NCBI RefSeq assembly: GCF_020181615.1
Contig: NZ_CP084029.1
Location: 4,807,804-4,871,803 of the forward strand
From: [Mycobacterium] crassicus
Lineage (GTDB): Bacteria > Actinomycetota > Actinomycetes > Mycobacteriales > Mycobacteriaceae
DNA: 64,000 nt
Direction: 5' to 3'
This document shows, piece by piece, positions 34,638 through 42,010 of this stretch (position 1 is its first letter; the number at the start of each line of letters is the position of its first letter). Both the position numbers and the translations under genes were made by a program. The notes beneath the pieces are model-generated. The model did no database searches. It was not told the DNA's origin and worked only from the letters and a program-made list of their open reading frames with translations.

Positions 34638-35855
34638 ATGATGGACTACGGATCAATCCCGCCGGAGATCAATTCGGCCCGGATGTACGCCGGGGCCGGA
34701 TCCGGGCCGATGCTGGCCGCTGCGGCGTCCTGGAACTCATTGGCGGCGGAATTACGTGCGGCAGCATCCTCGTTCGAGTGGCTGGTAGCGAGCTTGGCCA
34801 GTCAAGTCTGGTGGGGCCCGTCCGCGACGGCCATGACGGCCGCCGCCGATCCCTACATAATCTGGATGACGGTGACCGCCGAGCAAGCGGAACAGACTGC
34901 GGCACAGGCCTATGCGGCGGCCGAGGCCTACGCATCTGCCTACGCCATGACGGTGCCGCCGCTGACCATTGCGAACAATCGGGTGCTGTTGGCGTCGTTG
35001 GTCAACACCAACGCGCTGGGCCTGAATGCCGCGGCTATCGCAGCGACCGAGGCCCGCTACGGCCAGATGTGGGCGCAGGACGCCGTCGCGATGTACGGCT
35101 ACGCCGCAGCATCGGCCACCGCCTCCCAACTGATCCCGTTTCCCGACGCGCCGGAAACCACCGCGGCCGATGGGGAGAGCCGGCAGGCCGCTGCCACTGC
35201 CGACGCCGCGGATGCGCACTCCCTGCTGCCCAACGCGTTGCGGAAGATGGCCTCGCCTGCGGAGGGTACGCGGCCGACGGATCCGGACTGGCACTGGACG
35301 AAGTTCTTCGATGGCCTCTTCGACGGAACGTGGGGCCACGACGACGGGTCGGGTTTGAACATCAATGCCCAGTTGTGGAACACGATCGCGGCAACCGGCA
35401 TTTTCGATCCCGGCGGGAATATCGAGGGCTTTTCAGGTCTGGCCACGCTCGGGTTTCTGGCCCGCGGCATGGACAGCGGCACGGTCGCCCTTTCCGGGGG
35501 CGGGCTCGGTTCCGTTCCAGGCATGACCCTGGCGTCGACGGCCACGGGCGGGCTCGAGGCCACCGGCCGCGCGGTCGGCGGCGCAAGCTCTCCGGTTTCG
35601 GCCGGCATGGGCCGAGCCACCCTGGTCGGATCGCTATCGGCACCACCGGGCTGGGCGGCAGCCACGCCCGCGGGTGCTCCGGTCACCGGCACGGGCAGTG
35701 GTTGGACGGTCGCCCCGGAGAGCCGGTCGATGACCGCCATGCCTCCCCCAATAGCTCCGGGGGCGGGCGGCCGCGGCGGTGGCGGCCACGGCTTCGGCAT
35801 GCCGCGCTATGGCGTCAAGCTCACCGTGATGCCGCGTCCCGTCGTGGTCGGGTAG
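34638..35855 (+). CDS. PPE family protein (PPE-SVP subgroup-like)
   Basis: A 405-residue PPE protein: N-terminal MDYGSIPPEINSARMYAGAG with the Pro-Pro-Glu at 8-10, and the WxG motif (VWWGPSA). The C-terminal half ends with LSAPPGWAAATPAG, a variant of the SVP motif GxLSVPxxW, and the typical MPRYGVKLTVMPRPV tail. The SVP subgroup is usually secreted by ESX-5. It pairs with the preceding PE, and both are expected at the cell surface. Confidence 0.94.
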   Translation: MMDYGSIPPEINSARMYAGAGSGPMLAAAASWNSLAAELRAAASSFEWLVASLASQVWWGPSATAMTAAADPYIIWMTVTAEQAEQTAAQAYAAAEAYASAYAMTVPPLTIANNRVLLASLVNTNALGLNAAAIAATEARYGQMWAQDAVAMYGYAAASATASQLIPFPDAPETTAADGESRQAAATADAADAHSLLPNALRKMASPAEGTRPTDPDWHWTKFFDGLFDGTWGHDDGSGLNINAQLWNTIAATGIFDPGGNIEGFSGLATLGFLARGMDSGTVALSGGGLGSVPGMTLASTATGGLEATGRAVGGASSPVSAGMGRATLVGSLSAPPGWAAATPAGAPVTGTGSGWTVAPESRSMTAMPPPIAPGAGGRGGGGHGFGMPRYGVKLTVMPRPVVVG

Positions 35856-35930
35856 ACACATCTGTTGCGGGACAACGGGCCGTTCCGCAGATCGGTACCG
35901 GATCGGGCCTGCACGGCGCGGGCTCCACAA

Positions 35931-35961
35931 TTAACAACAGTCACATTGTTAACATCGCGCC
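35931..35961 (+). promoter_or_regulatory. Leaderless promoter with inverted repeat
   Basis: TTAACAA (35931-35937) and TTGTTAA (35946-35952) form an inverted repeat with an 8-base spacer. A TAACAT -10-like element (35950-35955) ends six bases before the ATG at 35962, and no ribosome binding site is present. This suggests leaderless transcription of the DUF1906 gene, possibly repressed through the repeat. Confidence 0.55.
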
Positions 35962-36771
35962 ATGCAGGCTTCTCCCGGGTCCGAACTCCCGCGGCAATCC
36001 CGTCAGGTTTCGCGCCGTGACGTATTGCGGTACGCGTCCGCGGTTTCGGCGCTGGCCGGGCTGGGTGTCGCGTCCGCAGGTGCCGCCGCGCCGACGGCCT
36101 CGGCCACCGGTCACATGCTGATCGACTACGCCATGCGCCAGATACCGGCACAGGCCATCCGCGCCGCCGGTTACTCCGGGGTGATCAACTACGTGTCGAC
36201 GTCGCGGCCCGGCTCGAACTTCGGCGCCAAGCCGATCACCCGTCCCTATGCCGAATCGCTGACCGCCGCGGGGCTGGTAATCGTCAGCAACTATCAGTTC
36301 GGCAAGCCGGGCGGCACGGCACCGTCAGACTTCACCCGCGGATTCGCCGGCGGCGTCAGCGACGCGCACACCGCCTGGCAGCTGCACACCGCGGCCGGCG
36401 GCGGCCGCAACGCACCCGTCTTCTTCAGCGTCGACGACGACATCAACCGGGAAACCTGGAACAATGTTGCGCTGCAGTGGTTCCGGGGCATCAACTCGGT
36501 ACTGGGAGTGCAGCGCACCGGCGTCTACGGGGGCGTAAACGTGTGCCGGTGGGCTGCCGCCGACGGCGTGATCGGCACCTCGAGCACGCCGGGCCACCGG
36601 TGGGCGTGGCAGACCCGATCCTGGTCTCAAGGCCAGCGCGACCCCGCGGCCGTGCTGTATCAGCGCATCGTGAGCACCGCATCGACGCCGGGCCCGGTGG
36701 TCGGCGGGATCGAAGTCGACGTCAACGACGTCATGGCCCACGACTGCGGCCAGTGGAACCTGCATCCGTGA
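35962..36771 (+). CDS. Tat-exported DUF1906 (glycoside-hydrolase-like) protein
   Basis: A 269-residue paralogue of the gene at 30664, with the twin-arginine signal VSRRDVLRYASAVSALAGLG. The DUF1906 domain has VFFSVDDDIN, GVYGGVNVCRWAAADG, HRWAWQTRSWSQGQRDPAAV and a C-terminal DVNDVM...CGQW. Export by Tat into the periplasm or cell wall is expected. It sits beside PE/PPE and appears leaderless. The family may bind or cleave cell-wall glycans. Confidence 0.87.
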   Translation: MQASPGSELPRQSRQVSRRDVLRYASAVSALAGLGVASAGAAAPTASATGHMLIDYAMRQIPAQAIRAAGYSGVINYVSTSRPGSNFGAKPITRPYAESLTAAGLVIVSNYQFGKPGGTAPSDFTRGFAGGVSDAHTAWQLHTAAGGGRNAPVFFSVDDDINRETWNNVALQWFRGINSVLGVQRTGVYGGVNVCRWAAADGVIGTSSTPGHRWAWQTRSWSQGQRDPAAVLYQRIVSTASTPGPVVGGIEVDVNDVMAHDCGQWNLHP

Positions 36772-36823
36772 GGACCTGACGCAAAGGCTCCCGGCAGGTT
36801 GGGGCTAGCTGCGCCGGCTCAAA

Positions 36824-36910
36824 TCAGGAGCTGGTCGAGAGAAACAGGGCCAGGGTGAGCATCACGACGCACGCGATGCAGGTAACAACGCCCAGGGTTG
36901 CTGGCGACAT
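36824..36910 (-). CDS. 28-residue small membrane protein
   Basis: A 28-residue peptide beginning MSPATLGVV with a single hydrophobic helix (VTCIACVVMLTLALFL) and a short polar end. The AGGAG site lies 8 bp upstream of the ATG at 36910. It is between the DUF1906 gene and the toxin-antitoxin pair and does not overlap other genes. Conservation in related species cannot be judged here. Confidence 0.5.
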   Translation of the reverse strand: MSPATLGVVTCIACVVMLTLALFLSTSS

Positions 36911-37050
36911 GAGTCGGCTCCTGTCTGTGATGATCTCGGTTGATCGGCGGCGGGTCTGCGTCGGGCGACGGCCGTGCCGCGATCGGAACCAAGTTAGCCG
37001 GACGGCTTGGCCGACGTCAACAAAGGTGGTTGGCGGCGGACCCGATCGAT

Positions 37051-37440
37051 TCACGCCATGAGGGTTGGCGTGATTGCGGCGTCAATGATCTTCGCATCGC
37101 GGGTAGCGATGGTGAGATTGCGCCGTAATGCCTGGGCGACAATGATGCGGTCGAACGGGTCGCGGTGTTCCCAAGGAAGTCGCCCGGCGAGGATCGCGTC
37201 GGCAGAGTCGATTGCCAGTTCCGTGCTGCTCATGTCGGCAATGACTTCGGCCCAGGTCGACAACAGGGCCGCGCCGTCGAGACGGCCTAGCCGGGTCTTA
37301 GTCGCTATCTCCCATGCCGAGGCGGCCGTGATCCACACCGAGGTTCCCGGGTCCGACAAGATCGCGAGCGTTTCGGGATCCAGGTTCGAAGGCTTGCTGA
37401 CCAGCCAAAGCAGCGTGTGGGTGTCGAGCAGGATGTTCAC
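37051..37440 (-). CDS. PIN-domain toxin (VapC-type)
   Basis: A 129-residue PIN-domain ribonuclease, starting at GTG 37440 which overlaps the antitoxin TGA. The first acidic residue is Asp6 in NILLDTHTLLW, a Glu occurs in SAWEIATK, and the C-terminal acidic pair lies in PFDRIIVAQAL. It would cleave RNA in the absence of antitoxin. It is paired with a Phd/YefM-type antitoxin rather than the commoner VapB type. Confidence 0.87.
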   Translation of the reverse strand: MNILLDTHTLLWLVSKPSNLDPETLAILSDPGTSVWITAASAWEIATKTRLGRLDGAALLSTWAEVIADMSSTELAIDSADAILAGRLPWEHRDPFDRIIVAQALRRNLTIATRDAKIIDAAITPTLMA

Positions 37441-37670
37441 GCCTCGGCAGCTTCCCATGCCTCAAGTTCTGCTGCCGGCAGTGCATCGTCGAAATCATCG
37501 GGTACGACGAGGCTTGGCAGCTGGCCAAACCTGCGCGGGACCACGGCAACCGGTACGAGTTGCGCGACGGGCTTGCCGTGGCTGGTGATGGTGAATGACG
37601 CACCGGACTTGACGTCATTCAAGAGCCGATTGAGCTGGTTCTTGGCGTCCGTGCTGCTGATCGTCTCCAT
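37437..37670 (-). CDS. Phd/YefM-type antitoxin
   Basis: A 77-residue antitoxin with the Phd/YefM-like N-terminal DNA-binding fold METISSTDAKNQLNRLLNDVKSG and ITSHGKPVAQLVPV. The acidic C-terminal tail (VVPDDFDDALPAAELEAWEAA) would wrap the toxin. It precedes and overlaps the PIN toxin gene by 4 bp, the usual order, and probably represses its own promoter. Confidence 0.88.
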   Translation of the reverse strand: METISSTDAKNQLNRLLNDVKSGASFTITSHGKPVAQLVPVAVVPRRFGQLPSLVVPDDFDDALPAAELEAWEAAEA

Positions 37671-37712
37671 GGACGCCAGCGTACTGACTTTGCGCGGTTC
37701 GCGCTAGCGCTA

Positions 37713-38876
37713 CTAGCGTGATTGGGATGGCGTGGGCAACGCGAACGCCGAGCGGCCGGCGACCGAGGCCATCCGCCTCATCAGCAGTGGTTCTGGGACC
37801 AGCACGGTGGCGCGGCTGATTGCCGCACCGAGGAAATCGGGCCGCAGGTTCAGCACCTTGCCCACCCGCGCCGAATCCCTGACCAGCGGCCGCACCCGTG
37901 GCCGCCGAACGGCGGCGAACCGGGTGAACGCGGACGACAGGTCGGCGGCCTGGTCGACGCACGCGGCCAGGATCGCGGCATCCTCCAATCCCTGGCAGCC
38001 GCCCTGTCCCAGATGGGGACGCATGGGGTGAGCGGCGTCGCCGACCAACACCACCGGCCCGCGAGCCCAGTGACGGGCGTGACCGCGGTCGTAGAGATCG
38101 TCGCGCAGCACGTCGCCGGGCGCGGTCGCGGCAAGAATGCCCGGAAGGGGCTCCGCCCACTGAGCGTGCTTGTGCCGCAGATAGTCCAGCTCCCCGCCCG
38201 GCGCCTGCCAGCCCTCGGGTGCCCGCTGGGTGGTGAACCAGTACGTCAGGTCGGAGCCCATCGGGACATGACCTGATTCGGAGCCCAACCCCAGCGTTAT
38301 CCCGGATAAGTCGGGGTCCATGGCAACGGGAGCGATACCGCGCCATGCGGTGTAGCCGGTGTAGCGCTGCCGCAGCCGCCCATTGAGGTGGCTCGCGACC
38401 ACCGAGTAGGTACCGTCGGCTCCGACCACCGCATCGACTGTCCGTACTGTGCCATCCGAAAACTGAAGTCGAACACCGTCGCTGGTAGTCGTGAGGTCAC
38501 TGGCGGTCAGCCCGTACTCGACGGTGCCCGGCGCCAGTGCCTCGGTGAGGATGTCGCGCAGCACCGAGCGCTGCACCACCACGAGCGGTTCGCCGAGGGC
38601 GCGAACGATCCGTTCAGCGGCAGGTCGGCGCAGCCATGACCCGTCGTGCCATCGCACCGCGCCGGCGGTGATCCGCCCGCCCGCCGCACGCACCCCATTC
38701 CCTACCTCGAGGAAATCCAGGGCGGCCAGGGCGTTGGGCCAGATACTGATGCCCGCCCCGGGCGAGGTGTCAGCACGCCGTTCGACAACGGTGATCTCGT
38801 AGCCGCGGCGCTGCAGTCCGATCGCGGTGGCCAGGCCGGCGATGCCGGCGCCCACGATGGCGATCCGTCGGGCCAT
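37713..38876 (-). CDS. FAD-dependent monooxygenase (PHBH/UbiH-like)
   Basis: A 387-residue group A flavoprotein. The GxGxxG is IVGAGIAGLATAIGLQRRG (residues 6-11), the ribityl-FAD motif is GDAAHPMRPHLGQGG, and DAVVGADGTYS is the NAD(P)H/FAD region. Group A enzymes hydroxylate aromatic or ring substrates using NAD(P)H and oxygen. ATG 38876 begins MARRIAIVG. There is no obvious operon partner; the toxin-antitoxin pair lies downstream on the same strand. Confidence 0.87.
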   Translation of the reverse strand: MARRIAIVGAGIAGLATAIGLQRRGYEITVVERRADTSPGAGISIWPNALAALDFLEVGNGVRAAGGRITAGAVRWHDGSWLRRPAAERIVRALGEPLVVVQRSVLRDILTEALAPGTVEYGLTASDLTTTSDGVRLQFSDGTVRTVDAVVGADGTYSVVASHLNGRLRQRYTGYTAWRGIAPVAMDPDLSGITLGLGSESGHVPMGSDLTYWFTTQRAPEGWQAPGGELDYLRHKHAQWAEPLPGILAATAPGDVLRDDLYDRGHARHWARGPVVLVGDAAHPMRPHLGQGGCQGLEDAAILAACVDQAADLSSAFTRFAAVRRPRVRPLVRDSARVGKVLNLRPDFLGAAISRATVLVPEPLLMRRMASVAGRSAFALPTPSQSR

Positions 38877-38907
38877 GCGTCTCCCTATCTGTGTGCGGCA
38901 GCGCAAT

Positions 38908-39393
38908 TCAGGCGGCGACCAGGTCGTCGATCTGGCTCAGCGCCGAGGAGGTGCCCTCGACCACACCCATGTCCAACACCTTCTTGAGGTCCTCGGCGGA
39001 CTCAAAGGTGCTCACGTAGGTCGCGCGGGTCCCGCCGTCGTGCTCGGCGAAGCTGTAGACGTTTCGGGAGACCGGCATCCCGGGAGCCGGGTTGAAGTCC
39101 GGATCGGCGAAGCCGTCGTCGAAGGAGAAGCTCCTCGGCTTATCCACGGCCGTGATCTGCCAGTAGCCGGCATATTTCTGGCCGTCCGGGCCGGTCATGA
39201 AATACGTCGTACGGCCGCCGGGCGTGAGGTCGTGATCGACCACGGTCGCCGGATACGTCGGCGGCCCCCACACCTTTTCGAGCTGACGCGGGTCGGCGTA
39301 GATCTGCCAGATTCGCTCCACCGGTGCGGCGAAGTCGGCGGTGATGGTCAGGGTCAGGTTGTCGATGTCCTGCTGAACGTCGATGACGGGCAT
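38908..39393 (-). CDS. SRPBCC (AHSA1-like) protein
   Basis: A 161-residue activator-of-Hsp90/START-like domain protein: LTITADFAAPVERIWQIYADPRQLEKVWGPP, followed by TYFMTGPDGQKYAGYW and FDDGFAD. The gene begins 3 bp after the stop of the ArsR gene, so it is the second gene of an ArsR-regulated operon. This ArsR-SRPBCC arrangement is common in actinobacteria, where the protein may bind or detoxify a small molecule. Confidence 0.85.
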   Translation of the reverse strand: MPVIDVQQDIDNLTLTITADFAAPVERIWQIYADPRQLEKVWGPPTYPATVVDHDLTPGGRTTYFMTGPDGQKYAGYWQITAVDKPRSFSFDDGFADPDFNPAPGMPVSRNVYSFAEHDGGTRATYVSTFESAEDLKKVLDMGVVEGTSSALSQIDDLVAA

Positions 39394-39395
39394 GG

Positions 39396-39737
39396 TCAGT
39401 CCTCCCGGAGCGAGTCGGATGAGATGAGCTCGTCGATGCGTGCGATGCGGCCGCGCCACACCTGTTCCAACTCGGTGAGCATGGACGTCACCGAACGCAC
39501 CGCTGCGACATCACCGCTGGCCAACTGCTCGCGACCGCTGCGACGCTTGATGAGCAGGCCCGACTTCTCCAGCACGGCGACATGCTTCTGCACCGCGGCG
39601 AAGCTCATCTCGTACTTCAGCGCGAGTGCGGAAACCGAGTGCTCCCCGGCCAGCACCCGGCGCATGATGTCCCGCCGGGTGCGGTCGGCAAGCGCGTGGA
39701 ACAGGGCGTCCACCCTGTCCTCGTCGAGCACGGCCAT
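39396..39737 (-). CDS. ArsR/SdpR-type HTH regulator
   Basis: A 113-residue winged-helix regulator: FHALADRTRRDIMRRVLAGEHSVSALALKYEMSFAAVQKHVAVLEKSGLL. No Cys-rich ArsR metal site is visible, so it is more like SdpR-type regulators than metal sensors. It precedes the SRPBCC gene and an 18-base perfect palindrome lies 11 bp upstream of its ATG. Autorepression through this palindrome is very likely. Confidence 0.88.
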   Translation of the reverse strand: MAVLDEDRVDALFHALADRTRRDIMRRVLAGEHSVSALALKYEMSFAAVQKHVAVLEKSGLLIKRRSGREQLASGDVAAVRSVTSMLTELEQVWRGRIARIDELISSDSLRED

Positions 39738-39741
39738 CAAA

Positions 39742-39770
39742 CAATCGTACAACCAATTGGTTGTAGATTG
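39742..39770. promoter_or_regulatory. Perfect ArsR-type palindromic operator
   Basis: TACAACCAATTGGTTGTA (39748-39765) is an 18-base perfect palindrome. Outer arms CAATC (39742-39746) and GATTG (39766-39770) extend it with one unpaired base. It covers the ArsR promoter just upstream of the start, as expected for an autoregulated repressor. Confidence 0.75.
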
Positions 39771-39776
39771 TCAAGA

Positions 39777-40760
39777 TCAGACTTCTGGGAACCAGTAGTC
39801 CAGTGTCTGCTCGACACCGCCCCAGTCGATGCCCATCCAGTCGGTGTAGAAGCCCTCGATGTTCCCGAAGGCGCTGTAAACCAGGGCCACAAGGGAATTG
39901 AACAGGCCCTCCCACACTCCGCTTTCGAGGAACCCGCCGCCGAACAACGCAGTGAGCCAGGTGCTGAACTGGTCGATGTCACCGGAGATATCGATGTTGG
40001 TGAGCATGCCGTCGGTGGTCGCGGTGTGGTCGGCGACCTGCTCCGGGGTGAGCCCCAGATACATGACGTGCTCGTAGAACAGGCCGAGCATGGAGTTGGA
40101 ACTGACGTCGGCCACGGGATCACCCGGGAACGTGTAGATGGTTGCCGGAAAAGCCTCGTTCGGGGTCAGGTTGCCGTTCAGTATCGGCATGTCGAAGAAC
40201 CGGTCCCAGGGCGTGTCGCTGGTGTTGCTCGGCCAGGTGCCGTTCGCGTCGGACGGATCGCCGATGAACACGAAGTGCAGCAGGGACGGGTCGACACCGT
40301 CGTGAGCCAACTGCGCCATCGCGATCGAGCCGGCCGTGGCACCCTGCGAGTAGCCGAACACCCACAGCGGATGGTCGGCGTCGAAGCCGTCGGGGTTGGC
40401 GGCGAGTTGGGCGTGCACCTCGCGGACGATCTCGGCCGCCCCGACGAAACTGCTGTGGCCCTGCAGGATGAGTTGCGGGGTGGACAGCACCTGCAGCGGG
40501 GAATCGCAGGCGCCGACGCCGATGACGCACACCGACGGATCATCGCCGCCGTCGAAGCCCAGTGGCTTGAGGAACAGGTCGGCCGCGGTGTGAGCGAACG
40601 CCGCCGACGGGGTGGGCAACATGGTCCCACCGACGAAGATCGCCGTGTCCGACAGCAGGGCCACCCGTGCGTGCGTCGTCTGGACGACGGGAGTTCCGAC
40701 GACGCCGGCGGCGATCACGCTGGCGGCGGCGATCGGCGCGAAGGCCTTGGTTAGGTTCAT
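39777..40760 (-). CDS. PE-PPE domain-containing serine hydrolase
   Basis: A 327-residue secreted protein with an N-terminal signal (KAFAPIAAASVIAAGVVGTP) followed by the PE-PPE (PF08237-type) alpha/beta-hydrolase domain. The nucleophile is in FGYSQGATAG (GxSxG). The His and Asp are not assigned with certainty. In mycobacteria this domain has esterase activity on short/medium acyl esters. It is head-to-head with a close paralogue, sharing a 71-bp identical inverted segment. Confidence 0.87.
   Translation of the reverse strand: MNLTKAFAPIAAASVIAAGVVGTPVVQTTHARVALLSDTAIFVGGTMLPTPSAAFAHTAADLFLKPLGFDGGDDPSVCVIGVGACDSPLQVLSTPQLILQGHSSFVGAAEIVREVHAQLAANPDGFDADHPLWVFGYSQGATAGSIAMAQLAHDGVDPSLLHFVFIGDPSDANGTWPSNTSDTPWDRFFDMPILNGNLTPNEAFPATIYTFPGDPVADVSSNSMLGLFYEHVMYLGLTPEQVADHTATTDGMLTNIDISGDIDQFSTWLTALFGGGFLESGVWEGLFNSLVALVYSAFGNIEGFYTDWMGIDWGGVEQTLDYWFPEV
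40393..40463 (-). repeat. 71-bp perfect inverted repeat, copy in the minus-strand hydrolase
   Basis: The 71 bases at 40393-40463 are the exact reverse complement of 41280-41350. Both encode the QGHSSFVGAAEIVREVHAQ stretch of the two PE-PPE hydrolases. Perfect identity including wobble positions, in otherwise diverged genes, suggests recent gene conversion. Confidence 0.85.
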
Positions 40761-40982
40761 TTCGGCACACCTAGGTCTTATGTATAGAGCTGGCTGACAG
40801 AGCCTGAATGGCCGATAGTGACATTCTCTCACGGGGAGAGTCAACGGACGCGCGCGATAATTCCCTGGCCACCCCAGTTCCACGGTGCGTTCCAGGCGCC
40901 GATTCGTTGACTTCCGTCAAACAACCCTGCCATGATCGCCCTCAGGTATTTTTTAGTTTTTGCGGTGAGGGGACGTCGTCCA

Positions 40983-41963
40983 GTGATGCTGACCAAGGCC
41001 TTTGCGCCGATCGCAATTGCCGGCACCGTGGCAGGCGGTGTACTCGCCGCCCCCACTGCATACGCCACATATGTCGACGTGAACCTGCTCGCCGACACCG
41101 CGGTCTTCGTCGGCCCGACGACCTTGTCCACGCCGTCTCCGACATTCGCCCACACCGCGGCCGACCTGTTCCTCAAGCCACTGGGCTTCGACCTCGGCGA
41201 CGACCCGACCGCGTGCGTGGTCGGCTCGGCCGGATGTGACGGGTCGCTGCTGCTGCTGTCCACCCCGGCCCTGGTCCAACAGGGCCACAGCAGTTTCGTC
41301 GGGGCGGCCGAGATCGTCCGCGAGGTGCACGCCCAACTCGCCGCCAACCCGGGGGCCTACGACGCCGACCATCCACTGTGGGTGTTCGGCTGGTCGCAGG
41401 GCGCCACCGCCGGCTCGATCGCGATGGCGCAGCTGGCTCACGACGGCGTCGACCCGTCCCTGCTGCACTTCGTGTTCATCGGCAACCCGGTCGGCGCAGA
41501 CACCGCCTCGCTGGGTATGGGCGGGGCCTCCCCCTCCGACTTCTTCGACACCGCTCTGCTGTCCGGCGTCCAGACCCCGAACAACACGTTCGCGGTCACC
41601 GATTACACGATCCCCGGCGACCCGGTCACCGACCCCACATCCACCTCGGCGCTCGGCCTGTTCTACGAGCACATGATGTATCTGGGGCTCACCCCCGATC
41701 AGGTGGCCAACCACATGGCCGGCACCGACGGCATGATCACCAACATCGACATCTCCGATGACTTCGACCAGTTCGGCGCCTGGATCAACGCCTGGGGCCA
41801 CGGGTTGATCGACAGCGGCTGGTGGGAAGGCCTCTTCAACTCGGTCGTGGCCTTCTTCTACAGTGCCTTCGGCAACATCGAGGGCTACTTCGGCGACTGG
41901 TTGGGCGTCGACTGGGGCGGGGTCGAGGACACGCTCGACTACTGGTTCCCAGCGGAGGCCTGA
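40983..41963 (+). CDS. PE-PPE domain-containing serine hydrolase (paralogue)
   Basis: A 326-residue paralogue of the gene at 39777, with the signal (KAFAPIAIAGTVAGGVLAAP), nucleophile motif FGWSQGATAG and shared stretches LAHDGVDPSLLHFVFIG and EGLFNSVVAFFYSAFGNIEG. The start is uncertain: GTG 40983, ATG 40986 or the upstream ATG 40932 are possible; GAGGGG about 11 bp before GTG supports 40983. It is transcribed away from the paralogue from a shared 222-bp promoter region, so the two may be co-regulated cell-envelope esterases. Confidence 0.86.
   Translation: MMLTKAFAPIAIAGTVAGGVLAAPTAYATYVDVNLLADTAVFVGPTTLSTPSPTFAHTAADLFLKPLGFDLGDDPTACVVGSAGCDGSLLLLSTPALVQQGHSSFVGAAEIVREVHAQLAANPGAYDADHPLWVFGWSQGATAGSIAMAQLAHDGVDPSLLHFVFIGNPVGADTASLGMGGASPSDFFDTALLSGVQTPNNTFAVTDYTIPGDPVTDPTSTSALGLFYEHMMYLGLTPDQVANHMAGTDGMITNIDISDDFDQFGAWINAWGHGLIDSGWWEGLFNSVVAFFYSAFGNIEGYFGDWLGVDWGGVEDTLDYWFPAEA
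41280..41350 (+). repeat. 71-bp perfect inverted repeat, copy in the plus-strand hydrolase
   Basis: This 71-base segment is the exact reverse complement of 40393-40463. The repeats are 816 bp apart and flank both gene starts and the shared promoter. Recombination between them would invert the intervening promoter region and swap the signal-peptide ends. Confidence 0.85.
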
Positions 41964-42010
41964 CGCCTTTGGCTTGGTAGCCGCTTCCCCGCGGCGGCCA
42001 TAATGGCCGG

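Noticed and set aside
37007..37588. Frame antisense to the PIN toxin and antitoxin
   Set aside because: It is a shadow frame; the minus-strand genes carry clear PIN and Phd/YefM motifs with a GTGA overlap.
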